In this document: positions 7,830 to 17,387 of the stretch, piece by piece
Position numbering within the stretch: position 1 is the first letter of the stretch
Layout of the letters: each line of letters starts with the position of its first letter
From: Lysinibacillus sp. B2A1
GTDB taxonomy: Bacteria; Bacillota; Bacilli; Bacillales_A; Planococcaceae
Assembly: GCA_002973635.1 (NCBI GenBank)
Contig: CP027224.1
Location: 2,552,501 to 2,616,500 of the forward strand
Reading direction: 5' to 3'
DNA length: 64,000 nucleotides
Translations under genes and position numbers: made by a program
Notes under the pieces: model-generated
What the model was told of the DNA's origin: nothing
Database searches by the model: none
Seen by the model: the letters and a program-made list of their open reading frames with translations, nothing else

Positions 7830-10757
7830 ATGACTATATGGAAAAAAAAGCTACATATAGCAGTTATTTTTATTTTAATTGTATCGCTATTTTCTCCAGT
7901 CACTGCAATTAAGGCACAGCATTTTGAAGGGGATTTACTCAATCCTCCTACAGACATAAATGGTATTGAACCTGATGATTCAGAAAAGCAGGATAATGCT
8001 CTAGGGTCGGATAATGAAAAAGAAGAAGGGGATTCAACAGAACAGGAAAATGCACTGCAATCTGATGATGAAGCTGAATTAGATGATCTTACACATCTAG
8101 GGGATACGACGGAGGTAGCTCCTAACGTAGAAGTTGCGCCCTTTGCCATTAGCGATATTCAGCTAAATACGGAGGAACCTTTACTATTATTAGCAGGAGA
8201 AACATTTCAACTTACTGCTACTAACTCAACAACAGGTGATAGTGCCACAGTTACATGGTCTTCAAGTGACTCAGGAATTGCAACCGTTGACACTAGTGGG
8301 AACGTAATAGCTCAGGCAATCGGAGAGACAGTCATTACCGCTCAATTAGATAGTGGAACTAAAGCAGTTAAAGTATATGTTATTTCACCAGAAGCTCGAG
8401 AGGCAATAGATTTTATTATTGCTCTACCTACAATCGAAAGAGCCGATGAAGCAACATATCAGCTACTACAGCAAGCACGAGTACTAGATAGTAAAGTAAA
8501 AGCACCTGCTCGTACTCTTTTAATATCCGATAATAAACTACCTTATTTTCTCCAGTTACTAGAAAAGGAAATTGCATATTTTAGATATTATATGCAAGAC
8601 CCTAACAACGCTATACCTGCACCTGAAGGGATTATTTCTTTAAGTGATGAATGGGATAAGAAGTTAGATACAGTTCGTGAAAAATATAATTCTCTGATTA
8701 AAACATCTGGTTATCGAGATCTAAAAAAAGTAACAGATCCTGCAGATATACTAGCATTTAATCAAGAACTTGCAGCAAAAGAAGTTAAATATGTATTTCT
8801 TGTTATCAATGCGCTTCCTAAAATAGATGATTTAACAATTGATTCAGCAATAAAAGAGCAACTCGATCATGCAAGAAAAAAATATGCAGCTATACCAACA
8901 GCAGAACAAAAAAAAGTAGCAAATAAGGGTGACCTTTTTGCAAAAGAAGTTCGGTATGTTGAACTGTTAATTGATGCTATTGATATAAATAGCCCACTAG
9001 CAGAAGAACAATTAAAAACTGCAAAAGAAGCTTTGAAAAAGTTAGCTAATCCAAACAATATACCTGGTGGCTCCAAAGGGGTATCAAACTATAACGACCT
9101 CCTTGAAAAGGAGAAAATGATTAATGCAGAGGATGATATTAAACAAGTTATCGAAAAAATTGATGTACTTCCTACTGTAGAAGCACTTATTTGGGCTGAT
9201 CATTTAAAAGTTCTTGAAGCACAGCAAGCTTATGATAAGTTATTACCTGCACATCAAAGCAGGGTAACAAATTACACGCATCTAGAGGCTTTACAAAAGC
9301 GCTTAGTTGAACTACAACCGACAACAGTTGAAATATACAATGCTGTCGCTGGTTACTTGACGAAAGGTTCATATGAGCCCGTTTATGGGTCTGAATGGAC
9401 TATATTAACATTAGCTCGTGGTGATAATACTGCCAAATATGCAACTTATTATGATAAATATTATCGCAATCTCGTTAATCATGTAAAAGCAACAAATGGG
9501 GAAATAGGCACTCAAGCAACGGACTGGGCTCGAGTTATAATAGCTCTCACAGCAATTGGGAAAGATCCGAGAGATGTAGCTGGCTACAATCTAGTTGAAA
9601 AGTTATCAGATTTGAGTTTTGCTACAAGCCCTGGTGTCAATTCGTCTATCTTTTCATTAATTGCACTGGATACTTGGGGATTTGAATTACCTAAAACGGC
9701 GACAACAACGCGTGATAAACTAATTCAAAATATTTTATCAATGGAAATAAAGAATGGTGGCGGATTTGCATGGAGCGGTACTGATCCTGATCCTGATATG
9801 ACAGGGATGGTACTGCAAGCATTAGCACCATATCAAAGTAATTCACAAGTAAAGGCTGTCACTGATCGCTCAATCGCTAAATTAGTAGCCATCCAATCAG
9901 CTAAAGGTGGCTATATTTCGACAGCGGGTAGCCCAGAAGCTGCTGAAAGCGCTGCCCAAGTTATAACCGCACTTGCCAGCTTAGGCATTGATGCAAATAA
10001 AGATAAACGATTCGATAAAGTCATTGCTAATATTATGACATTTAGCTCTGGTGACGGTGGCTTTAAACATGTTCAAAGCCAAACAAAAGCAGATGGTATG
10101 GCGACAGTTCAAGTTGGCTATACACTAGCAGCTTACAACCGTCTTTTAAGCGGACAAACACCGCTCTATAATATGTCAGACACGAAAAACAAGCCGACTA
10201 AGCCTGGTGGCGAGGACGGTAGTGATGGTGAGGAGCCTTCTTCTCCTGGTAACAATGGCAATCAGCCTTCTATTCCTGCTGAAAAAGAGGAAATTGGCTA
10301 TACAACATTCTCCATTCGAATTTCGTCTTCTGAAGTGCCGTTAAATACAACAACAACAAAATTATTTGCTGGTGAAACTGTTTTTGATGTTTTACAACGA
10401 GTAACAACAGAAAACGGTGTTGCACTAAGCTATCGTCAAACAGAATACGGAACATATATTGACGGAATTGCTGGTGTTTATGAATTTGATCGTGGGCCTT
10501 TAAGCGGTTGGATGTACCGTGTAAATGGCGTATTCCCTTCATATTCGGCTGCGAATTACACATTGTCTCCAAATGACTCCGTTGAATGGATATACACGCT
10601 TGATTTAGGAAAAGATATTGGCGGTTATGTTGAAGATGTAGAGAAAACTCCTGAAAAGGGCAAAGACCCCTTAGATGAAAAAATAAAGAAGAAGAAAAAG
10701 AAAACACGGTCAAGGAAGAAAATAAAGACGATAAAGTTATCAAAGAAAACGAAGTAA
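7830..10757 (+). CDS. Transcobalamin-like surface protein (alpha-toroid plus DUF4430), frameshifted before its SLH anchor
   Basis: Signal peptide (~1-30), acidic linker, Big2 Ig-like domain (~108-185), helical repeats (~190-495), an alpha-toroid of the terpene cyclase/prenyltransferase fold (~498-787; ALTAIGKDP, ALDTWGFELPKTATTTRDKL, DPDMTGMVLQALAPY), then DUF4430 (~821-927; SGWMYRVNGVFPSY). Alpha-toroid plus beta domain is the layout of transcobalamin and intrinsic factor. The frame ends in an unlikely Lys/Arg tail. A one-base slip in the A6 run at 10681-10686 joins it to the next frame, which encodes three SLH domains. Start ATG 7830 has AAAGGAAGTGA upstream; the GTG at 7818 overlaps that site. 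Confidence 0.85.
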   Translation: MTIWKKKLHIAVIFILIVSLFSPVTAIKAQHFEGDLLNPPTDINGIEPDDSEKQDNALGSDNEKEEGDSTEQENALQSDDEAELDDLTHLGDTTEVAPNVEVAPFAISDIQLNTEEPLLLLAGETFQLTATNSTTGDSATVTWSSSDSGIATVDTSGNVIAQAIGETVITAQLDSGTKAVKVYVISPEAREAIDFIIALPTIERADEATYQLLQQARVLDSKVKAPARTLLISDNKLPYFLQLLEKEIAYFRYYMQDPNNAIPAPEGIISLSDEWDKKLDTVREKYNSLIKTSGYRDLKKVTDPADILAFNQELAAKEVKYVFLVINALPKIDDLTIDSAIKEQLDHARKKYAAIPTAEQKKVANKGDLFAKEVRYVELLIDAIDINSPLAEEQLKTAKEALKKLANPNNIPGGSKGVSNYNDLLEKEKMINAEDDIKQVIEKIDVLPTVEALIWADHLKVLEAQQAYDKLLPAHQSRVTNYTHLEALQKRLVELQPTTVEIYNAVAGYLTKGSYEPVYGSEWTILTLARGDNTAKYATYYDKYYRNLVNHVKATNGEIGTQATDWARVIIALTAIGKDPRDVAGYNLVEKLSDLSFATSPGVNSSIFSLIALDTWGFELPKTATTTRDKLIQNILSMEIKNGGGFAWSGTDPDPDMTGMVLQALAPYQSNSQVKAVTDRSIAKLVAIQSAKGGYISTAGSPEAAESAAQVITALASLGIDANKDKRFDKVIANIMTFSSGDGGFKHVQSQTKADGMATVQVGYTLAAYNRLLSGQTPLYNMSDTKNKPTKPGGEDGSDGEEPSSPGNNGNQPSIPAEKEEIGYTTFSIRISSSEVPLNTTTTKLFAGETVFDVLQRVTTENGVALSYRQTEYGTYIDGIAGVYEFDRGPLSGWMYRVNGVFPSYSAANYTLSPNDSVEWIYTLDLGKDIGGYVEDVEKTPEKGKDPLDEKIKKKKKKTRSRKKIKTIKLSKKTK

Positions 10758-11725
10758 ATTCTGAAAATGGTAAAACTGAGATAGCATTGACACTTGAAGA
10801 TATACAAAAGCATCTTGAAAATCAAAGTAAAACAATTGTTGTTCAAGATGAAAACGGCAATAAAATAGACATTCCAATATCTGCTCTGTCGGACGTTGAA
10901 CTTGCAAAAAATGAAAAAATAATTGCCTCTATTTCAACACATGCTGAAGGTAATCAATTTACTGTTAGCTTTGCAATTGAAGCAGCTAACGGTAGATTTA
11001 AACCACTTTCCATACAGCAGGATTACTTAAAGGTTACTTTAACGGCTTTCGAAGTAAAACCTAACACTGTGGTTATTCAGCTTGTTGGTGATGAATACAA
11101 GCCAGTACCACATAAAATTGTGAACGGCAAAATAGTTCTATTCTTAAAAGGAAGCGGCACATTCATAGTAACTGAAAGAACAGTCACATTTAATGATATA
11201 GCACATTTAGCAAATAAAGAGGAAATTGAGTTTTTAGCGAGCCGCACTGTAATTCAAGGCACAACCTCTGAAACCTTTGAGCCAAATAAACCAATTACTC
11301 GTGGACAATTTGCGGTATTAATTAGCCGTGCACTTGGATTACAAGCAACAGGCGAAAATCCGTTCAATGATACTGAAGGCAAATGGTATGCGGCAGAGAT
11401 CCAAGCTCTGTACGAAGCTGGTATTACGAAGGGTACCACCGCTTCAACATTTAATCCTGATGCACCAATTACACGTCAGCAAGGCGCAGCATTTATGGCA
11501 CGCATTTTAGAATATTTAAATACTGATGTAAAAGCAACTGGCAAGGTTAACTTCAATGATGCTAATAATATTAGTGCTGAATATTTACCTTATATTGAGC
11601 TATTAAATAGTCTTGATATTATGACTGGAAAGCCAAATGGTTCATTTGATCCACATGCTTCGTTAACGCGTGGGCAAACAGCGAAAATTTTAAAACGTAC
11701 GTTAAATATCGCAGACATTATGTAA
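10687..11725 (+). CDS. C-terminal SLH anchor of the preceding protein, in the shifted frame
   Basis: This frame is open from just after the A6 run at 10681-10686. It reads NKEEEKENTVKEENKDDKV, a hydrophilic linker of the kind that belongs after the DUF4430 domain. A small domain (LTLEDIQKHL...) and three SLH repeats follow: ITRGQFAVLISRAL, ITRQQGAAFMARIL and LTRGQTAKILKRTL. SLH domains bind pyruvylated secondary wall polymer. The TTG at 10787 has no good ribosome binding site, so this is most likely part of one ~1300-residue protein with the gene at 7830, split by a real mutation, programmed slippage or a sequencing error. Confidence 0.8.
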
Positions 11726-11733
11726 CTTTTCGT

Positions 11734-11775
11734 ACTAACCTAAATGCTTAATGTATTTGGGTTAGTAGCTTTTTA
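11734..11775 (+). terminator. Intra-operon terminator or attenuator
   Basis: Stem ACTAACCTAAAT / ATTTGGGTTAGT with a 9-base loop, followed by AGCTTTTTAT. It lies between the SLH frame and the next operon gene, so partial termination could lower expression of the downstream binding protein and transporter. Confidence 0.6.
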
Positions 11776-11794
11776 TAGAATGGAGGTTGTTCGA

Positions 11795-13336
11795 ATGAAA
11801 CAAAGATTATCAATGCTTATCATGCTACTTGCGTTGTTGTTTATTGCGGCTCCAGTTTCTGCACAGCAAGTATCTACTGTTGATACCTATCATATAACTG
11901 GGCAGTTTTTAGTAAATAAAGCTCCGAATCCCTCTTTTGGTGATGAGTGGTTTATTATTGCACTTGCACGTGGTGAATACAATGTGCCGAATGGCTATTA
12001 CGATAAATATTATGAAAATGTCGTGAAGCATGTACAATCAGTAAAAGGTGAATTACACAAACGTAAATATACTGAATACTCACGTTTAATTATTGCGCTT
12101 ACTGCTATCGGAAAAGACCCTACAAATGTAGGTGGCTACAATATAGTCGATAAATTAAGCAACTTTGACAATGTAGTATGGCAAGGGCCGAATGGTGCTT
12201 ATTTCGCATTAATTGCTTTAGATACTTGGAGCTTTGAGCTTCCTAAAACAGCCACAACGACACGTGAAAAGCTTATTCAGCACATACTAGCAAAGCAATT
12301 GCCTGACGGTGGATGGGATTTATCAGGAGAGAAAGCTGATCCCGATATGACAGCAATGGCTATTCAAGCTCTTTCAACTTATAAAGATAGAACGGACGTA
12401 AAGGCATCTATTAATAAAGCACTTAAAACACTAGAAAACTTGCAAGGAGCTAATGGTAGTTACAGAAGCTGGGGAACAACAAACCTAGAAAGTGTTGCAC
12501 AAGTTATTACAGCACTTACTAGCTTAAATATTGATATCAACAAAGATCAGCGTTTTAATAAGTTATTTGAAAGCTTTTTCACCTTCTATAATGCAAAAGA
12601 TGGCGGCTTCAAGCATGTATTAAGTGAATCTGTAGCTAACGGCATGGCAACAGAGCAGGCTTCTTATACATTAGCAGCGTATTATCGACTGCTTGCGGGC
12701 AAAACAAAGCTATATGATACATCTGATAAAAAGCCAAACAATAGGCCAACAACACCAGCTCAGCCAAATCAATCTACAGTTCTTCCTGCTAAAGTGAGCT
12801 TTAAGGATATTCAATCTCATTGGGCAAAGTCTGATATTGAAGCTGCAGTAGTTAAAGGATTATTAAAGGGCTTTGAGGACAATACATTTAAGCCAGATAA
12901 CAATTTAACGCGTGTACAGGCTGTATCGATTTTAGTGCGTTCTCTTCATTTAACAAGTTCCGGAAATACACCTTTTACGGACATCAACTCATATAAAGAG
13001 GAAACTAAACGAGAAATTGCCGCTGCTTACGATGCTAATATATTAATGGTAAAGTCTAATAAATTTTTACCCTCCTCACCTATTTCGCGTGAGGAATTAG
13101 CAGTTATGCTAACTAATGCCTATTCACATAAAACAGGTAAGCCTTATACATCAAAAACGATTGCACCCTTGAATGATATTGCGAAGCTTTCAAAGGAATC
13201 TCAGCAAGCAATTACTTTCTTATATGATTTTGAAATTGCCAAGGGCTCAAACGGCTCGTTTAATCCTACTAATTTTATAACACGTGCACATGCAGCTAAA
13301 ATGTATGTCAACTTCTTAAAGGTAGTTGAGCAATAA
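11795..13336 (+). CDS. SLH-anchored alpha-toroid protein (transcobalamin alpha-domain-like, no DUF4430)
   Basis: 513 residues: signal peptide (~1-25), an alpha-toroid (~27-307) closely similar to that of the gene at 7830 (ALTAIGKDPTN, ALDTWSFELPKTATTT, DPDMTAMAIQALSTY, DGGFKHV), then three SLH repeats (~333-513). It has no DUF4430 domain, but the next gene encodes one as a lipoprotein, so the two halves of a transcobalamin-type fold are separate here. ATG 11795 has GGAGG at the right distance; the longer frame from 11744 starts inside the preceding hairpin. A role in B12 capture is inferred from operon and fold. Confidence 0.85.
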   Translation: MKQRLSMLIMLLALLFIAAPVSAQQVSTVDTYHITGQFLVNKAPNPSFGDEWFIIALARGEYNVPNGYYDKYYENVVKHVQSVKGELHKRKYTEYSRLIIALTAIGKDPTNVGGYNIVDKLSNFDNVVWQGPNGAYFALIALDTWSFELPKTATTTREKLIQHILAKQLPDGGWDLSGEKADPDMTAMAIQALSTYKDRTDVKASINKALKTLENLQGANGSYRSWGTTNLESVAQVITALTSLNIDINKDQRFNKLFESFFTFYNAKDGGFKHVLSESVANGMATEQASYTLAAYYRLLAGKTKLYDTSDKKPNNRPTTPAQPNQSTVLPAKVSFKDIQSHWAKSDIEAAVVKGLLKGFEDNTFKPDNNLTRVQAVSILVRSLHLTSSGNTPFTDINSYKEETKREIAAAYDANILMVKSNKFLPSSPISREELAVMLTNAYSHKTGKPYTSKTIAPLNDIAKLSKESQQAITFLYDFEIAKGSNGSFNPTNFITRAHAAKMYVNFLKVVEQ

Positions 13337-13337
13337 T

Positions 13338-14210
13338 ATGAAAAAAAGTTTACACTTCTTAGTAGTATCGCTACTAGCTATATTTTTATCAGCATGTAAT
13401 ATTCAAACAGTTGAGAAATTCGAGCAGATGCAGGAGCAGGAACGAAGTGTTAACCCTCAACCTACTACTGAGCAAGAACAAACCTCCTCAGTAGATAATG
13501 AGACTGCTGAGGACAAGCAGCAATTACAGGAGACTGAGGGAGAGGACAAGGACCTACTCAAGGTAAATGACAAAGAACTCCAGCAAACAGAAGAGCAAAA
13601 AGCACAGCAAGAAGCAAATGAAGTAAAGCAAAAACCAAAACAAGAAGATGAGAAAAAACAAGAAGTTACAAAATCACCCAGTTCAAAAACTGAACAAACA
13701 ACGACTAAACAAGCTGATGATAAACAAAAAACAAACACAATTACGCCAACAACAGAAAAACAGCAACAGCCAGCACCTCAAAAACGTACTGTAACAATTG
13801 CGATTCGTGTTGATACATTACTAAAACATTGGGATAAGCTAGACCCTTCCTTACAAAGTGAGAAATATGTACCCAAGAACGGGGTCATTTTAAAGGCAAC
13901 AAAATACGAGCTGCTATCAGAGAAGGAAACTGTTTGGGATGTGCTGCAGCGTGCAACAAAGGAGCATAAAATTCAAATGGAATACCAAGGCGCCAACGAA
14001 AATATTTATAACAGTGTTTATATAGAGGGTATTAATCACTTGTATGAATTTAGTGCTGGTGAATTAAGTGGCTGGATGTATAAAGTAAACGGGGTTTATC
14101 CGAATTATGGCTGTAGCCAATATGTATTAAAAGATGGCGATGTCATTGAATGGAACTATACAGTCGATTTAGGTCGCGATTTAGGACATTATTGGGATGG
14201 TAATGAATGA
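13338..14210 (+). CDS. DUF4430 lipoprotein, candidate B12-binding component for the ECF transporter
   Basis: 290 residues. Lipoprotein signal with lipobox LSAC (Cys ~20), a long Gln/Glu/Lys-rich linker (~25-150) that could span the wall, then DUF4430 (~152-285) with SGWMYKVNGVYPNYG and VIEWNYTVDLGRDLG. It begins one base after the stop of the alpha-toroid gene and overlaps the ECF T-component gene by ATGA, implying translational coupling. It may hand ligand from wall-bound binders to the transporter. The ribosome binding site is weak, consistent with coupling. Confidence 0.87.
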   Translation: MKKSLHFLVVSLLAIFLSACNIQTVEKFEQMQEQERSVNPQPTTEQEQTSSVDNETAEDKQQLQETEGEDKDLLKVNDKELQQTEEQKAQQEANEVKQKPKQEDEKKQEVTKSPSSKTEQTTTKQADDKQKTNTITPTTEKQQQPAPQKRTVTIAIRVDTLLKHWDKLDPSLQSEKYVPKNGVILKATKYELLSEKETVWDVLQRATKEHKIQMEYQGANENIYNSVYIEGINHLYEFSAGELSGWMYKVNGVYPNYGCSQYVLKDGDVIEWNYTVDLGRDLGHYWDGNE

Positions 14211-15088
14211 AGTCATTTGAAACATTTCACCCTATCGTCCTTTTTTCTTTTTTTGTCGCTGCTATCGGCTTATCCATGTTTTTTATGCACCCAGTCTATT
14301 TAGTTATTACCATTTTTTCAGCGATAAGCTTAAATATAGCCTTACGCAGACAGCCTTTTTTAAAGGACTGGAAGCTATATGTACCTCTGTTTTTCTTAAT
14401 GGCGATTATTAATCCAATGATTAGTCATAATGGGCAGCTTGTATTGCTTTATATAAATGGCAATGCACTTACTGTAGAGGCAATTATGTATGGAATCGCA
14501 ATTGCCACAATGATTGTCGCTATTATGCTATGGTTTAGCTGCTATAATATCATGATGACATCAGATAAGTTTATTTATTTGTTTGGGAAAGTGTCACCAG
14601 CATTATCGCTAACATTGTCGATTTCATTGCGTTTAGTTCCGCGTTTTAAGCATCAGCTAGCGCAAATTGTCCAAGCACAAAAGGTAATCGGCATGGATTA
14701 TACAGCTGGCTCATTATGGCATCGTATCAAATGTACAGTGCGTATTTTATCTATTTTGATTACTTGGGCATTGGATAATGCCATTGATACGGCTGATTCT
14801 ATGAAAGCTCGTGGCTATGGTGTCAAAAAGCGAACCGCCTTTTCACTTTTTATTTTTGAGCGTCGGGACGGCTACATTTTGGCAATCATTATCTTGCTTT
14901 TTCTTAGCAATTTAGCTGCAAGTGTAATTGGCACAACAGCATTTTATTTTTATCCAACTTTCGGAGTGATTAAATGGGATATCGTAAGTATTCTATTTTA
15001 TAGTAGCTATTTCATTCTACTCTCTATTCCATTAGCAATCGAAATCAGGGGGGCATTAAAATGGCGATCGTTAAAATCAACAATGTAA
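14207..15088 (+). CDS. ECF transporter transmembrane (T) component, CbiQ/EcfT family
   Basis: 293 residues with several membrane helices and the T-component signature SMKARGYG (about residue 201), where the coupling helix contacts the ATPases. The T component links the ATPase pair to the substrate-binding S component. It is followed by the fused ATPase and S component, so a dedicated (group I) ECF importer is complete. The riboswitch predicts cobalamin or a precursor as substrate. Confidence 0.9.
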   Translation: MKSFETFHPIVLFSFFVAAIGLSMFFMHPVYLVITIFSAISLNIALRRQPFLKDWKLYVPLFFLMAIINPMISHNGQLVLLYINGNALTVEAIMYGIAIATMIVAIMLWFSCYNIMMTSDKFIYLFGKVSPALSLTLSISLRLVPRFKHQLAQIVQAQKVIGMDYTAGSLWHRIKCTVRILSILITWALDNAIDTADSMKARGYGVKKRTAFSLFIFERRDGYILAIIILLFLSNLAASVIGTTAFYFYPTFGVIKWDIVSILFYSSYFILLSIPLAIEIRGALKWRSLKSTM

Positions 15089-16713
15089 GCTTTACTTATC
15101 CTAACGAAGCAAATCCAATATTAAAAAATATTAATCTCACTATTCATCAAGGTGAGTTTATAGTACTAATAGGACAATCAGGCTGTGGGAAAAGTACATT
15201 ACTGCGCCATTTCAAGCGAGAATTGCGCCCACATGGAGAGATGACAGGTACTATTTTCTACAAAGACTGTGACTTAGAGCAGCTAAATGCTGAAGTGGCT
15301 GCGGCAGACATTGGTTATGTATTTCAAAATCCTGATAACCAAATTGTTACAGATAAAGTATGGCATGAGCTTGCTTTTGGACTAGAAAGCCTAGGGATTG
15401 ATTCACCAACCATACGACGCAGAGTAGCTGAAATGGCCAATTTCTTCGGCATTCAAAAATGGTTTCATCATAAAACAACCGAGCTTTCTGGCGGACAAAA
15501 GCAATTATTAAATTTAGCATCTATTATGGTGATGCAGCCAAAATTGCTGTTGCTAGATGAGCCAACATCGCAATTAGATCCAATAGCGGCATTGGAGTTC
15601 ATTCAAACACTGCATCGTTTAAATAAAGAACTAGGCATTACGATTATTTTAATTGAGCATCGACTCGAGGAAGTGCTCACACTCGCAGATCGTGTATTTA
15701 TTATGGAGGAGGGTAGTATTTTATTTGATGGTCCGCCTAAGGAAACTTTAAAGGCTTTACCAGAAAATCACGCCATGATTACAGCACTACCAACAACTAC
15801 GAAAATTTTCCATCTGCTGAACGGTATAGGGCCTGTTCCTCTTACTATTCGTGAGGGACAACGCTGGCTAAGAAATCAGCGATATACCTTTTCTTCTTCG
15901 CACACAATTCCTACAATATCCCAAACTAAAACAGATATTGTATTAGAGGCAAAGGATATAGCTTTTCGTTACGAAAAGAACGGCATGGATATTGTCCATC
16001 ATTTTAATTTGCAGGTGAAGGAGCAGGAATTTATAACGATAATCGGGGGAAATGGCACTGGAAAATCCACAGTTCTTGCTATTTTATCTGGGTTACAAAA
16101 GCCTTATCATGGCAAGGTATTTTTATTCAATAAGGCAATAAAAAGCTACAGTAGTAAACAATTATACCAACAATATTTAACCTTATTACCGCAGAATCCG
16201 AAAACATTATTTGTACAAAAAACGGTGCATCAAGAGCTAGATGACATGGCTCATTTACATAAGGTGTCAGAAGCAAAAATTCAAGAAACTGTTCAATTGT
16301 TTAATTTAACTCATTTATTAAATCGACATCCGTATGATTTAAGTGGGGGTGAGCAGCAAAAGCTAGCACTCGCAAAGCTTTTAATAATAGAACCTAAAAT
16401 TTTGCTGCTAGATGAGCCGACAAAAGGTCTTGATGCACATGCAAAAGAAGAACTCGGAGCAATATTAAAAGATTTACAAGCAAAAGGCATGACAATCATT
16501 ATGGTGACACATGATATTGAATTTTCTGCACAATACAGCAATAGATGTGCTCTGTTTTTTGATGGTAGTATCGTCTCTGAGGGAGAGCCTCGAGCATTTT
16601 ATAGTGGAAACAATTTTTATACAACTGCTGCACATCGAATATCAAGAGATCTATTAAGCAATGCCATTACATGTGAGGATGTAGTATCACTATGCAAAGA
16701 AACATTCGTTTAA
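15061..16713 (+). CDS. ECF transporter ATPase with two fused ABC domains
   Basis: 550 residues with two complete ATPase domains. First: Walker A GQSGCGKST, signature LSGGQKQ, Walker B LLLLDEPTSQLDP. Second: Walker A GGNGTGKST, signature LSGGEQQK, Walker B ILLLDEPTKGLD. This fused arrangement replaces separate EcfA1 and EcfA2. It overlaps both the T-component gene (28 bases) and the S-component gene (22 bases), indicating a tightly coupled operon. It drives import through the T and S components. Confidence 0.93.
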   Translation: MAIVKINNVSFTYPNEANPILKNINLTIHQGEFIVLIGQSGCGKSTLLRHFKRELRPHGEMTGTIFYKDCDLEQLNAEVAAADIGYVFQNPDNQIVTDKVWHELAFGLESLGIDSPTIRRRVAEMANFFGIQKWFHHKTTELSGGQKQLLNLASIMVMQPKLLLLDEPTSQLDPIAALEFIQTLHRLNKELGITIILIEHRLEEVLTLADRVFIMEEGSILFDGPPKETLKALPENHAMITALPTTTKIFHLLNGIGPVPLTIREGQRWLRNQRYTFSSSHTIPTISQTKTDIVLEAKDIAFRYEKNGMDIVHHFNLQVKEQEFITIIGGNGTGKSTVLAILSGLQKPYHGKVFLFNKAIKSYSSKQLYQQYLTLLPQNPKTLFVQKTVHQELDDMAHLHKVSEAKIQETVQLFNLTHLLNRHPYDLSGGEQQKLALAKLLIIEPKILLLDEPTKGLDAHAKEELGAILKDLQAKGMTIIMVTHDIEFSAQYSNRCALFFDGSIVSEGEPRAFYSGNNFYTTAAHRISRDLLSNAITCEDVVSLCKETFV

Positions 16714-17387
16714 TTATGTCACTCATTGTTATCCTAGTTTTAATTCCACTTACTTTATATGCGGGTATTACAGTATTTGCTGACCGCAAATATTATTTTA
16801 TTTCAATTGTCGTTATGATTTTAGCGTGTGTCCCATTCTTCCTATCATTTGAGCGTAGGAAGCCACAGCCACGTGAAATTTTAGTGATAGCAGTGATGTC
16901 AGCTATTTCAGTGGCAGGTCGTGCCTTATTTGTTGTTACTCCTGGCTTTAAGCCTGTAGCAGCTATTACGGCTATTACAGGGTTTTCACTTGGCGCGGAA
17001 GCAGGATTTTTAACAGGGGCAATGTCTGCATTAGTTTCGAATATGTTTTTTGGACAAGGTCCTTGGACACCGTTTCAAATGTTTATGTGGGGAATGATAG
17101 GTTTTATTGCGGGCTTGTTAGGTAAAACGGGGATAATGCATAAAAAAATCCCCCTTATTGTATTTGGTATTTTTGCAGGGATCTTCTTCTCGTTTGGTAT
17201 GGACATTTGGGGAACAATATCCATGTATGGTATTTTCAGCTGGGAGGCTTACACACTGGCACTAACTTCAGCAGTACCCTTTATGATAATCTATGCAATT
17301 TCAAATGTGATTTTTCTACTATTGCTTGCTAAACCGATTAGAGAAAAGCTAGATCGAATAAAAAATAAATATGGTATATTACAATAG
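16692..17387 (+). CDS. ECF transporter substrate-binding (S) component, probable cobalamin specificity
   Basis: 231 residues and about six membrane helices, typical of S components. The conserved-looking core is AISVAGRALF, then FKPVAAITAITG, GAEAGFLTGAMSAL and GQGPWTPFQMF. S components bind the vitamin and topple in the membrane. Cobalamin specificity is inferred from the riboswitch and the DUF4430/alpha-toroid partners. CbrT of lactobacilli is the known B12 S component, but I cannot test similarity here. Last gene of the operon. Confidence 0.85.
   Translation: MQRNIRLIMSLIVILVLIPLTLYAGITVFADRKYYFISIVVMILACVPFFLSFERRKPQPREILVIAVMSAISVAGRALFVVTPGFKPVAAITAITGFSLGAEAGFLTGAMSALVSNMFFGQGPWTPFQMFMWGMIGFIAGLLGKTGIMHKKIPLIVFGIFAGIFFSFGMDIWGTISMYGIFSWEAYTLALTSAVPFMIIYAISNVIFLLLLAKPIREKLDRIKNKYGILQ

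Noticed and set aside
10681..10757. Lys/Arg-rich tail of the 7830 gene as a genuine polybasic C-terminus
   Set aside because: The -1 frame gives a normal linker leading to SLH domains, so the tail looks like an out-of-frame artefact. Slippage producing it remains possible and is listed as a finding.
10787..11725. Independent SLH protein starting at TTG 10787
   Set aside because: No ribosome binding site or signal peptide, and the same frame is open well upstream. SLH domains need export, which only the upstream signal peptide would provide.
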